A stretch of DNA of 25,480 nt from Actinomycetota bacterium (GCA_026392555.1 JAPLBW010000189.1:13986-39465), one strand, 5' to 3'. Numbered from the stretch's first letter, positions 14,425 through 22,142 are shown. The notes: generated by a model not told the origin, from the sequence alone. Numbers and translations: made by a program.

Positions 14425-14841
14425 CTAGTGGTCGGAGCCCGGTTGAACTAATTCAACGAGCACTCCGCCCGCATCCTTGGGATGCAAAAAGTTGATTCGC
14501 GAACCTGCCGTGCCAATTTTGGCTTCGTCGTACAGCAAGCGAACGCCCTTGGCGCGAAGGTCAGCTGACGTCGCGTCAATGTCATCAACGGTGTAGGCCA
14601 TTTGTTGAATTCCAGGGCCACTGCGGTCCAAGAACTTGCCAATGGGGGAGTCCGGGCGAAGGGGGGCAAGCAGTTGCACCATGGCGCCACCTTCAGGACC
14701 AGCCAACATCGCTTCCCGCACACCTTGCTCAGTGTTTTCCTCGGTGTGGGCGCAGATCAGCCCCAAGGTGTTGGTGTAGAACTCGATGGCCTCGTCCAAG
14801 TCAGGGACGGCAATACCGACGTGATCAATGCGAAGGATCAT
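14425..14841 (-). CDS. mce: Methylmalonyl-CoA epimerase-like VOC protein
   Basis: A 138-residue protein of the vicinal oxygen chelate superfamily. The two-module layout is clear: RIDHVGIAVPDLDEAIEFY (metal ligand His7), QGVREAMLAG and MVQLLAP (Gln56), then the second module IQQMAYTVDDIDAT and INFLHPKDAGGVLVELV (Glu130). The enzyme would convert (S)- to (R)-methylmalonyl-CoA for B12-dependent mutase, in line with the adenosyltransferase at 9191-9772. The second-module position usually seen as LHHIAF has QQ instead of HH, so one metal His is replaced by Gln. A related VOC activity is therefore possible. The gene is divergent from the thiolase, with 50 bases between starts. Confidence 0.82.
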   Translation of the reverse strand: MILRIDHVGIAVPDLDEAIEFYTNTLGLICAHTEENTEQGVREAMLAGPEGGAMVQLLAPLRPDSPIGKFLDRSGPGIQQMAYTVDDIDATSADLRAKGVRLLYDEAKIGTAGSRINFLHPKDAGGVLVELVQPGSDH

Positions 14842-14891
14842 GTAGGTATGGTGTCAGGCTCAGAGTTCAACCGTTACCAGGAGGTCCCTCA

Positions 14892-16079
14892 ATGTCTGCA
14901 TCTGTCATCGTGGCTGGAGCTCGTACGCCTATGGGGCGCCTCCTTGGTTCCCTCAAGGGCATGAGCGCGGCAGACCTGGGTGGAGTGGCTATCCGTGGCG
15001 CCTTGGACAAGGCCGGCGTGAGTCCGGAGCAGGTTGACTACGTGATCATGGGGCACGTTCTCCAGGCCGGTGCGGGACAAAACCCAGCGCGGCAGGCCGG
15101 CATCGCTGCTGGTCTACCCATGAGCGTTCCCTCGTTCACCTTGAACAAGGTGTGCCTTAGTGGCATTGACGCCATTGCCCTTGCTGACCAACTCATTCGT
15201 GCGGGTGAATTTGACATCGTCGTTGCTGGTGGCATGGAATCCATGACCAATGCACCGCACTACCTGCGCGGATCTCGCGAGGGTGTGAAGTACGGGGACT
15301 GGAAGATGCAGGACACCATGGCTGATGACGGCTTGTTTTGCGCGTTTGATCAGTTGGGGATGGGTGTTTCCACAGAAAACTACAACGCGCGCTATGACCT
15401 CACCCGTGAAGAGCAGGATGAATTTTCGGCCCGCTCGCACCAGCGTGCCGCTGCAGCGATTGCCGCTGGCCTTTTCGATGCTGAAATCGTTCCGGTGAGC
15501 CTGCCGCAACGCAAGGGCGATCCCATCGCATTCACCACCGACGAGGGTGTTCGTGCCGACACGACGGTTGAATCCCTAGGCAAGCTGCGTCCTGCCTTTG
15601 CTAAGGAAGGCACGATCACGGCCGGTAGCGCCTCGCAGATCAGCGATGGTGGCTGCGCGGTAGTGGTGATGAGCAAGGACAAGGCGGAAGAACTGGGACT
15701 GAGTTGGATCGCCGAGATCGGTGCGCATGGTGTCGTGGCAGGGCCGGATCCTTCGTTACACGAGCAACCCGCGCGCGCGATTGAAAAGGCGCTTGCGCGT
15801 GAAGGCATGACTCCGGCGGACTTAGACCTGGTAGAGATTAATGAAGCGTTTGCCGCGGTCGGTGTGGTCTCAGCCAAGGAATTGGGAATCAGCCAGGAGA
15901 AGGTCAACGTCAATGGTGGAGCAATCGCTCTGGGTCACCCGATCGGTATGTCCGGTGCACGCATAGTGCTGACCCTTGCATTAGAGCTCGGTCGCCGCGG
16001 TGGCGGAGTCGGCGCCGCTGCGCTGTGCGGTGGTGGCGGTCAGGGCGATGCTTTGATCATCAAAGTTCCGTCTGCCTAA
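14892..16079 (+). CDS. Acetyl-CoA acetyltransferase (thiolase)
   Basis: A 395-residue biosynthetic-type thiolase that condenses two acetyl-CoA to acetoacetyl-CoA or runs the reverse cleavage. The catalytic Cys88 lies in LNKVCLSGIDAI, His349 in ALGHPIGMSGAR and Cys379 in ALCGGGGQGDAL; the GGMESMTNAPH motif is also present. Length and motifs match the AtoB/PhaA group. ATG 14892 has a strong AGGAGGT upstream (14879-14885). With the hydroxyacyl-CoA dehydrogenase, enoyl-CoA hydratase and EtfAB nearby, it fits short-chain acyl-CoA oxidation or acetoacetyl-CoA metabolism. Confidence 0.95.
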   Translation: MSASVIVAGARTPMGRLLGSLKGMSAADLGGVAIRGALDKAGVSPEQVDYVIMGHVLQAGAGQNPARQAGIAAGLPMSVPSFTLNKVCLSGIDAIALADQLIRAGEFDIVVAGGMESMTNAPHYLRGSREGVKYGDWKMQDTMADDGLFCAFDQLGMGVSTENYNARYDLTREEQDEFSARSHQRAAAAIAAGLFDAEIVPVSLPQRKGDPIAFTTDEGVRADTTVESLGKLRPAFAKEGTITAGSASQISDGGCAVVVMSKDKAEELGLSWIAEIGAHGVVAGPDPSLHEQPARAIEKALAREGMTPADLDLVEINEAFAAVGVVSAKELGISQEKVNVNGGAIALGHPIGMSGARIVLTLALELGRRGGGVGAAALCGGGGQGDALIIKVPSA

Positions 16080-16103
16080 TTTCTTCGATATCTGGAGCTG
16101 TGC

Positions 16104-17060
16104 GTGAGTAATCAACCCGGCGGTTTTGATACGCGTGGCGTGGTCGACCTAGGTGCGCTCGCGGCAGCCCGTGAAGTGCAAGCCAAGGCACAACAACACG
16201 TAGAACAAGATCGCGAAGCCGGCGTACAGGTTCCGCTGATATTTGCTGCGACCGAGGACACGTTTGCGGTCGACGTAGCCGAACGCTCGCACGTCGTGCC
16301 CGTGGTTATCAATTTCTGGGCCACCTGGTGTGAGCCGTGCAAGCACCTCAGCCCCATCTTGGAAAAGTTGGTGGCCGAAGCCGATGGCCGATGGCTCTTG
16401 GCCAAGGTTGATGTGGACGAGCAGCCGCGCGTTGGGCAAGCCTTTGGCGTGCAGGGGATTCCAGCGTTTTTCGCCATGGTGGCTGGGCAACCGCTTCCCC
16501 TCTTCCAGGGCGCGTTGCCAGAAGGGCAGATCCGGCAGGTGCTCGAACAACTCTTGATTGTCGCCGCCGAGGCCGGTGTGAACGGGCAGATCACCGGAGG
16601 GGTGATCCCTGAAGCCATCGAAGAGGTGGAGCAGGAATTGGTCGTCACTGATCCAGAGCTCGATGATGCGGCCGATGCAATTGATCGTGGCGACTTAGCC
16701 GCCGCGGTGACGGCATATGAGGCACTCTTGCAGCGCGAGCCTTTTCATGCAGATGGAAAAGCGGGCTTGGCCACGGTCAAGCTCATGCAACGCACGCAGG
16801 GCATCGAATTGACTGCTGCGCTCAATGCGGCTGTACACAGTCCTCAGGATGTTGACGCGCACTTAGTGGCTGCGGATGTCTTGGTTCTCCATGCCCGCGC
16901 TAGCGAAGCCTTTGAACTTCTGGTTGACCTCGTGCGCCGCACTGATGACGCGGAGCGCGCAACAGTTCGCACGCACCTCGTCGAGCTCTTTGACCTGTTG
17001 GGCAATGATCACCCCGCGGTTCCCGCCGGGCGCCTGGCACTGTCAAACGCCCTGTTCTAA
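16104..17060 (+). CDS. Thioredoxin-domain co-chaperone with TPR-like tail (YbbN/CnoX-like)
   Basis: A 318-residue cytoplasmic protein. Residues ~50-155 are a thioredoxin fold with VVINFWATWCEPCKHLSP (Cys76 and Cys79) and the cis-Pro loop GVQGIPAFF (Pro120). Residues ~185-318 form Ala/Leu-rich helical repeats typical of the TPR tail in YbbN (CnoX) proteins, which protect or hand over substrates to chaperones under oxidative stress. The redox motif CEPC keeps both cysteines, unlike E. coli YbbN, so it may still be redox active. The N-terminal ~45 residues are polar and Gln-rich. GTG 16104 has GGAG seven bases upstream. Confidence 0.85.
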   Translation: MSNQPGGFDTRGVVDLGALAAAREVQAKAQQHVEQDREAGVQVPLIFAATEDTFAVDVAERSHVVPVVINFWATWCEPCKHLSPILEKLVAEADGRWLLAKVDVDEQPRVGQAFGVQGIPAFFAMVAGQPLPLFQGALPEGQIRQVLEQLLIVAAEAGVNGQITGGVIPEAIEEVEQELVVTDPELDDAADAIDRGDLAAAVTAYEALLQREPFHADGKAGLATVKLMQRTQGIELTAALNAAVHSPQDVDAHLVAADVLVLHARASEAFELLVDLVRRTDDAERATVRTHLVELFDLLGNDHPAVPAGRLALSNALF

Positions 17061-17073
17061 GTCAGCACATGAT

Positions 17074-17139
17074 GCCCGCCCCACGGGGTTGCGCGATCAC
17101 ACGTGCGGGTTAGTGCTCGCCTCACCCCGTAGGGCGGGC
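17074..17139. repeat. 15-base inverted repeat with one mismatch, possible terminator stem
   Basis: The left arm GCCCGCCCCACGGGG (17074-17088) pairs with the right arm CCCCGTAGGGCGGGC (17125-17139) with 14 of 15 bases matched, around a 36-base loop that can itself fold. It starts 13 bases after the thioredoxin-TPR stop. There is no T-tract, but actinobacterial terminators often lack one. Confidence 0.6.
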
Positions 17140-17320
17140 CTAAGGCCTGTTTCAGGCTCTGCGCGCAGGGCGTGGTTTCTACCTAGATCCGCCTCAGGAC
17201 TGGGCTCTAGCCCTAGTGCTAGTCCAAATGGGTGAGATGACAACTAGATGTAGTGCTGGTTAAAGCGGCCTATTCCCGATGCCGATGTTTCTTGCGTAGT
17301 GGTCCACAAGGGACCCGCGC

Positions 17321-17327
17321 AGGAGGT
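17321..17327 (+). promoter_or_regulatory. Strong ribosome binding site that sets the metalloprotease start
   Basis: AGGAGGT lies four bases before ATG 17332. It overrules the in-frame upstream start at 17299 and places a clean signal peptide at the N-terminus. Confidence 0.75.
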
Positions 17328-17331
17328 CATC

Positions 17332-18123
17332 ATGTTGAAGCCAACCAAGGCAACGAGCGCTCTGCTCGTGGCTGTGGCCGCAGCAGTTGGCTTCGCAGCC
17401 GGACCGGCGACCTCGTCAGCCTCAGCTGCGGCCAGCCAATACGCGCTCGCTACTCAAACTCTTCCCGACGGCAACAAAGTGATTGCTCGTTGGAACCCAT
17501 GCCAAACCATCACGTACCGCGTCAATGCATCACTTGCCGGAAACACGACAGCTCGCCGTCTCGCCGCCGTCAATGATGTGAAGCGTGCCTTTGCTCGCGC
17601 ATCTGCCGTGTCCGGCATGAAGTTCCGTTACGCTGGTGGTACGAGTCAAGTGCCGACTAACACTTCATCAAACACCTGGTACGGCCGCCAAACTTCCGCT
17701 GAAATCGTGGTGGCCTGGGCCAATCAATCCGTCAAGGGCAAGAAGTCCACCCTCTTGGGCCGTAGCTCATCGGGTGGCTACGTGGCCGGCACCGGTGGCT
17801 ACGCCTTCAAGTACTGGAAGTCCGGATCTGCTCCTTGGACCGGCGTGAGTGGTCGAGGCTTCGTAGTGCTTAACGCCGCACAGAACTCCAAGTTCCGCGC
17901 GGGCTTTGGTGCCGGCTCAACACGTGGCGAACTGTTGATGCACGAAATCGGTCACGCGATGGGTCTGAACCACGTGAGCTCGACCAGCCAGGTGATGTAC
18001 CCCACGATCCTGTCTCGCAGCACCGCCGCCTACTCCACGGGTGACCGTTCGGGTCTCCAGCGCCTGGGTGCAGCCAACGCCTGCGTCGCCACCCCTGGCT
18101 TCGTGTGGAACGACCTTTCCTAA
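17332..18123 (+). CDS. Secreted metzincin-type zinc metalloprotease (matrixin-like)
   Basis: A 263-residue protein with a Sec signal peptide (MLKPTKATSALLVAVAAAVG..., Ala-rich cleavage region about residues 28-36) and a catalytic domain ending in HEIGHAMGLNH (residues 204-214), the HExxHxxGxxH zinc motif with His204, His208, His214 and catalytic Glu205. A Met-turn follows at SQVMYPT (Met222). This places it in the metzincins, closest in look to M10 matrixins and related bacterial proteins. Cys57 and Cys251 could form a disulfide. There is no visible propeptide cysteine switch and no extra C-terminal domain. The substrate is unknown. Its neighbours are cytoplasmic acyl-CoA genes, so it looks like an independent unit bounded by hairpins on both sides. 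Confidence 0.85.
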   Translation: MLKPTKATSALLVAVAAAVGFAAGPATSSASAAASQYALATQTLPDGNKVIARWNPCQTITYRVNASLAGNTTARRLAAVNDVKRAFARASAVSGMKFRYAGGTSQVPTNTSSNTWYGRQTSAEIVVAWANQSVKGKKSTLLGRSSSGGYVAGTGGYAFKYWKSGSAPWTGVSGRGFVVLNAAQNSKFRAGFGAGSTRGELLMHEIGHAMGLNHVSSTSQVMYPTILSRSTAAYSTGDRSGLQRLGAANACVATPGFVWNDLS

Positions 18124-18145
18124 CCCTCGTTAGTCTGTAGTCCGT

Positions 18146-18166
18146 AGCGCCGGCATCCCCGGCGCT
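18146..18166. terminator. Perfect 8-bp hairpin after the metalloprotease gene
   Basis: AGCGCCGG-catcc-CCGGCGCT is a perfect GC-rich stem with a 5-base loop, 23 bases after the protease stop and before the enoyl-CoA hydratase. No T-run follows. Most likely a transcription terminator. Confidence 0.55.
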
Positions 18167-18188
18167 GTCGGTCTGCGTCGGAGGGTCC

Positions 18189-18974
18189 ATGAGCGAGTTC
18201 ATCAAAGTCACGATCGATGCTGAGAGCGGCGTAGCCACCGTGGTCTTGGATCGCCCCAAGCTCAATCCGCTGAACCGCCAGATGCAAAACGAATTGCGCG
18301 ATGCATTTGAGGCTCTGGGAAGCGATGAGTCAGTGCGCGCGATCGTCATGCACGGTAACGAGCGAGCTTTTGCCGCCGGTGCTGACGTGAAGGAAATGAT
18401 TGATTGGTCCCTGGCGGAAGTGCAGCGCGAAGGAGCTGAACTCCAGGCCTGCTTTAGCGCCATCGCGTCGACACCGCGTCCGATCATCGCGGCGGTTAAT
18501 GGCTATGCCCTGGGCGGCGGTTGCGAGCTGGCCTTATGCGCTGACCTGCGCATCGCTGGCGAGAGTGCGCAGTTTGGTCAACCGGAAATTTTGTTAGGCA
18601 TCATCCCTGGAGCTGGCGGGACTCAGCGCCTTGCTCGTTTGATTGGTGCTTCCCGAGCTAAGGATCTGGTCTTCACCGGACGTGCGATTAAGGCTGATGA
18701 AGCATTGGCTATGGGCTTGGTGAACCAAGTCGTGGCCGACGATGCAGTGGTCAGCACGGCCCTGGCTTTGGCTGCCGAACTGGCCACCCGCCCAGCGTTG
18801 GCCGTGCAGGCCGCTAAACGGGCGATTGATGCTGGGTTAGATACCGACATTGACGGTGGAATAGCCATTGAAGAGCAGGCCTTCGCCGGATTGTTTGGTA
18901 CCGAAGACCGAGTGATCGGGATGCGGACCTTTGTCGAGTCAGGTCCAGGTAAGGCGCGGTTCCTACACCGGTAG
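18189..18974 (+). CDS. Enoyl-CoA hydratase (crotonase family)
   Basis: A 261-residue crotonase that adds water to trans-2-enoyl-CoA in beta-oxidation. The oxyanion-hole motifs RAFAAGADVKEM (about 59-70) and GYALGGGCELAL (about 105-116) are present. Both catalytic glutamates of true hydratases are in place: Glu113 in GGGCELAL and Glu133 in FGQPEILLGIIPG. Keeping both favours hydratase over the isomerase or hydrolase relatives. ATG 18189 has GGAGGGT at 18180-18186. Chain-length preference cannot be predicted. It precedes etfBA by 135 bases. Confidence 0.93.
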   Translation: MSEFIKVTIDAESGVATVVLDRPKLNPLNRQMQNELRDAFEALGSDESVRAIVMHGNERAFAAGADVKEMIDWSLAEVQREGAELQACFSAIASTPRPIIAAVNGYALGGGCELALCADLRIAGESAQFGQPEILLGIIPGAGGTQRLARLIGASRAKDLVFTGRAIKADEALAMGLVNQVVADDAVVSTALALAAELATRPALAVQAAKRAIDAGLDTDIDGGIAIEEQAFAGLFGTEDRVIGMRTFVESGPGKARFLHR

Positions 18975-19004
18975 GCCCAAGGGGCGCCCTGCGTTACTCA
19001 CGGG

Positions 19005-19010
19005 TAATAT
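19005..19010 (+). promoter_or_regulatory. Candidate -10 element upstream of etfBA
   Basis: TAATAT is a close match to the sigma-70 type -10 consensus and stands in the 135-base gap between the hydratase and etfB. A matching -35 is not obvious. It would give a leader of about 90 bases. Confidence 0.4.
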
Positions 19011-19109
19011 AGGGGCAGACAGCACCATCAGCAAGAAGATTCTGTTTTATCAAAAAGATCCAGTTCCACCCGGAAAATCCAGTTTCGTCACGAAAATGAG
19101 GTTGGCGTC

Positions 19110-19901
19110 ATGCCGCTGAACATCGTCGTTTGTGTCAAGCAAGTTCCCGACAGTTGGGCAGAGAAGAAGCTCAACGAAGCGGACAAGACCCTCGACCGTG
19201 CATCTGCCGATCCGGTCATGAATGAACTCGACGAGTACGGCATTGAAGAAGCCCTGCGCTTGCAGGAAGCTCACGGTGGCCAAGTGACGATTTTGTGCAT
19301 GGGGCCGGAAAAGGCTGGCGAGACAATTCGTAAAGCGCTTTCGATGGGCGCCGATGATGCGATCCACGTTGTTGATGACGCATTGCATGGTTCGGATGCT
19401 GTTGCCACTTCGGCAGCTCTTGCCGCAGCGCTAGGAACTGTTGAATTTGATCTGGTCATTTTGGGTTCGGAATCGACCGATGCTCGCATGTCCGTGGTTC
19501 CCGCAATGCTGGCTGAGCGTTTGCAATTGCCACAGATGACCTTTGCCAAGAAGGTAGATGCTGACCCGGATGCGCGCACTTTGACCATCCAGCGTCAAAC
19601 CGATGATGGCTATGACGTGGTGCAGTCCTCCTTGCCAGCCATTGTCAGCGTGGTGGAAAAGATCAACGAACCTCGATATCCCTCGTTCAAGGGCATCATG
19701 GCCGCGAAGAAGAAGCCCGTGGCGACCTTGAGCTTGACCGAGCTCTCGATTGAGCCTGCGACCGTTGGGTTGGCAGGGGCCTGGTCGGGCGTTAATGCCT
19801 TTGAGCAGCGACCGCCTCGCCAAGCCGGAACCGTCATAACCGATGAAGGCGATGGCGGTACCAAGATCGCAGACTTCCTCGTCACCCAAAAATTTCTATA
19901 A
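19110..19901 (+). CDS. etfB: Electron transfer flavoprotein subunit beta
   Basis: The 263-residue beta subunit of the soluble FAD/AMP heterodimer that accepts electrons from acyl-CoA dehydrogenases. Signatures are the N-terminus NIVVCVKQVPDS, ILCMGPEKAGETIRKALSMG and GADDAIHV (AMP-binding side), SESTDARMSVVPAMLAERL, and LPQMTFAKKV (recognition-loop region). ATG 19110 has GAGGT upstream. It is followed directly by etfA, and the pair precedes cysteine desulfurase and mnmA as in mycobacteria (fixA-fixB region). This supports a role in acyl-CoA oxidation with the nearby hydratase and dehydrogenase. Confidence 0.95.
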   Translation: MPLNIVVCVKQVPDSWAEKKLNEADKTLDRASADPVMNELDEYGIEEALRLQEAHGGQVTILCMGPEKAGETIRKALSMGADDAIHVVDDALHGSDAVATSAALAAALGTVEFDLVILGSESTDARMSVVPAMLAERLQLPQMTFAKKVDADPDARTLTIQRQTDDGYDVVQSSLPAIVSVVEKINEPRYPSFKGIMAAKKKPVATLSLTELSIEPATVGLAGAWSGVNAFEQRPPRQAGTVITDEGDGGTKIADFLVTQKFL

Positions 19902-19910
19902 CCTCGACCT

Positions 19911-19916
19911 AGGAGA
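19911..19916 (+). promoter_or_regulatory. Ribosome binding site that sets the etfA start
   Basis: AGGAGA lies four bases before GTG 19921. The frame is open further upstream to 19843, but that part overlaps etfB, so the GTG is preferred. Confidence 0.6.
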
Positions 19917-19920
19917 AATT

Positions 19921-20877
19921 GTGTCCGCAGAGATTGTGGTTCTGGTTGAACACACCAATGGTGTGGTCAAGAAGGTGTCCTTTGAGTTGCTCACGCTCGC
20001 CGCGAGGCACGGCTCGCCCAGTGCAGTCATCATCGGCGCAGGTGCCGAACAAGCAATGGCCGATGTGGTGCGTTACGGCGCAGCAAAGGTGTATGTCGCA
20101 AACGATGCTGCGCTCACAACGTCAGTCGTCGGCCCCAAGGTCGCTATCTTGAATCAACTCGTGACTAGCGCGTCCCCAGCAGCAGTGCTAATTCCTTCCA
20201 CCGCTGAGGGCAAGGAAATCGCTGGTCGGTTGGCGGTGCGTTCTGGCAGTGGTGTGATCACCGATGCCGTAGATATTGAAGACGGAATCGTTGCCGTTCA
20301 ATCGGTCTTTGGTGGCAGCACCATTGTTCGTTCATCGGTCACGACCGGTACCCCGATCATCACCGTGCGCCCGAACTCAACGACTCCTGTTGAGGCCGCC
20401 GGTGCTGGCGAGCACGTTGCTGTCACTGCGGAATTAGCGCCATCCGATACCGCAGCTGTCATCACTGATCACGTGGTCGAAGCCAAGGGTGGACGCCCGG
20501 AATTGTCCGAAGCCGCAACGGTGGTTTCCGGTGGCCGTGGAGTGGGAAGTCCAGAGGGCTTCGATGTCATCGAAAAACTGGCCGACAGCCTGAACGCTGC
20601 CGTTGGCGCATCGCGCGCCGCAACGGACTCAGGTTTTTACCCACACCAGTACCAGGTGGGCCAAACCGGCAAGACGGTGTCGCCGCAGTTGTACATCGCC
20701 CTGGGCATCTCTGGTGCGATTCAGCACCGTGCTGGAATGCAGACGTCCAAGACGATCGTGGCCGTCAATAAGGATCCCGAAGCCCCGATCTTTGAGTTGG
20801 CAGATTTCGGCGTCGTGGGCGACCTGTTCGCTGTTGGACCGCAGTTGACCCAGGAAATCGCCACCCGCAAGGGCTGA
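19921..20877 (+). CDS. etfA: Electron transfer flavoprotein subunit alpha
   Basis: The 318-residue FAD-binding partner of EtfB. The N-terminal domain begins SAEIVVLVEHTNGVVKKVS. The C-terminal FAD domain has the family signature GRGVGSPEGFDVIEKLAD, then YQVGQTGKTVSPQLYIALG and ISGAIQHRAGMQTSKTIVAV, then NKDPEAPIFELADFGVVGDL. All FAD-contact motifs look intact, and the length is typical of the group that delivers electrons from beta-oxidation to the quinone pool. GTG 19921 was chosen from its Shine-Dalgarno sequence; it lies 19 bases after the etfB stop. Confidence 0.95.
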   Translation: MSAEIVVLVEHTNGVVKKVSFELLTLAARHGSPSAVIIGAGAEQAMADVVRYGAAKVYVANDAALTTSVVGPKVAILNQLVTSASPAAVLIPSTAEGKEIAGRLAVRSGSGVITDAVDIEDGIVAVQSVFGGSTIVRSSVTTGTPIITVRPNSTTPVEAAGAGEHVAVTAELAPSDTAAVITDHVVEAKGGRPELSEAATVVSGGRGVGSPEGFDVIEKLADSLNAAVGASRAATDSGFYPHQYQVGQTGKTVSPQLYIALGISGAIQHRAGMQTSKTIVAVNKDPEAPIFELADFGVVGDLFAVGPQLTQEIATRKG

Positions 20878-20904
20878 CGTCAGGCGGGAATCTGGCTTCC
20901 CATC

Positions 20905-20910
20905 TACACT
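20905..20910 (+). promoter_or_regulatory. Candidate -10 element for a leaderless cysteine desulfurase transcript
   Basis: TACACT (TANNNT pattern) ends 8 bases before ATG 20919. The stretch between (TCAAGGCG) has at best a weak Shine-Dalgarno sequence, and the 41-base gap after etfA leaves room for a separate promoter. Confidence 0.3.
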
Positions 20911-20918
20911 TCAAGGCG

Positions 20919-22109
20919 ATGCCTTACTTAGATCACGCGGCCACGACTCCGATGCGCCCCGAAGCCATTGCAGCGATGGCGGCGCAATTCGGTGGTGTTG
21001 GCAACGCTTCATCTCTGCACACCGCAGGTCGTCGTGCACGCCGGGTGGTGGAGGAATCTCGCGAAGTCATCGCGAGCCACCTCGGGGCCAGCCCCAGCGA
21101 TGTGGTCTTCACAGCCGGTGGCACCGAATCTGACAATCTCGCCGTCAAGGGCTTGTTCTGGGCTCGCCGTACCCAAGACCCGCAGCGAGTCAGGTTTCTT
21201 ACCTCGGCGATCGAACACCATGCGCTTATTGATCCATTGATGTGGCTCGGCAAGGCCGAGAATGCACAGATCTGCCAAGTAGGGGTTGACGCGGACGGTC
21301 GCTTGGACCTGGCGGCCTTAGCCGAACTCATCATGGACGATCCTGATTCCGTTGCCGCGATCTCTGTCATGTTGGCCAACAACGAAGTGGGCACCATCCA
21401 GCCCTTGCTCGAAGTCGTGGCGATGGCAAAGGCTCATGACATTCCGGTTCACACCGATGCTGTGCAAGCCGTGGGGCAGTTAGAACTTAATTTTGCGGAC
21501 CTGGGCGTCGCTGCGATGTCGGTGAGTGCACACAAGCTGGGTGGCCCGACCGGTATTGGGGCCTTGTTGCTGGGGCGCTCCATCGAACCGACCCCGATTC
21601 TGCATGGCGGTGGTCAAGAGCGAAATGTTCGATCAGGAACCTTAGATGTTCCAGCGATTGCAGGATTTGCAGCAGCACTTGATGCGGCCATGGACGATCG
21701 CGTGGAACGCAATGCTCGAGTGAGCGCCCTGCGCGATGACCTTATTGCTCAGATTCAACAAGCTGTGCCCGATGCAGTCTTGAACGGATCACCGATCCTT
21801 GATGAGGTGCACCGCTTGCCCAACAACGTTCACTTTTCTTTCCCTGGCTGTCAAGGCGATGCCTTGCTCATGTTGCTTGACGCTAAGGGCATCGAGTGCA
21901 GTACGGGGTCTGCTTGCTCGGCAGGAATTGCACAGCCCAGTCATGTTCTTCTCGCGCTGGGTGCGTCTCAAACAGCTGCCCGAAGCTCATTGCGTTTCTC
22001 TTTGGGTTGGAACTCCACTCAGACAGACGTCGACGCTGTTGTTGAGGCCATCGCGCCTGCTGTGGAGCGAGCACGGTTAGCCAGTGGAACGCTGGTTGAC
22101 CACGCCTAA
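20919..22109 (+). CDS. iscS: Cysteine desulfurase, IscS/NifS group
   Basis: A 396-residue PLP enzyme that takes sulfur from cysteine as an enzyme persulfide. Motifs are YLDHAATTPMRPE, FTAGGTESDN, the PLP-stacking His in AIEHHALID (about His100), HTDAVQ (Asp180, Gln183), the PLP lysine SVSAHKLGGP (Lys206), and the persulfide cysteine in STGSACSAG (about Cys333). The flexible Cys loop is of the long IscS-like form. Directly followed by mnmA, it very likely supplies sulfur for tRNA thiolation as well as for other sulfur cofactors. No scaffold gene (iscU/sufU) is adjacent. Confidence 0.94.
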   Translation: MPYLDHAATTPMRPEAIAAMAAQFGGVGNASSLHTAGRRARRVVEESREVIASHLGASPSDVVFTAGGTESDNLAVKGLFWARRTQDPQRVRFLTSAIEHHALIDPLMWLGKAENAQICQVGVDADGRLDLAALAELIMDDPDSVAAISVMLANNEVGTIQPLLEVVAMAKAHDIPVHTDAVQAVGQLELNFADLGVAAMSVSAHKLGGPTGIGALLLGRSIEPTPILHGGGQERNVRSGTLDVPAIAGFAAALDAAMDDRVERNARVSALRDDLIAQIQQAVPDAVLNGSPILDEVHRLPNNVHFSFPGCQGDALLMLLDAKGIECSTGSACSAGIAQPSHVLLALGASQTAARSSLRFSLGWNSTQTDVDAVVEAIAPAVERARLASGTLVDHA

Positions 22110-22142
22110 CGCTCCAAGAACTGGGTGCGAGAGAGTATCCCT

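Larger units (their letters stand above)
17061..17331. other. Long intergenic gap with stacked inverted repeats
   Basis: This 271-base gap has no convincing reading frame. It contains a long inverted repeat (17074-17139), a second imperfect hairpin (17197-17225: GGACT-GGGC-tcta-GCCC-tagtgct-AGTCC) and a third (17301-17315: GGTCC-acaag-GGACC) immediately before the Shine-Dalgarno sequence of the protease. No promoter hexamers stood out. Part is probably a terminator for the thioredoxin gene and part the 5' leader of the protease. Confidence 0.5.
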
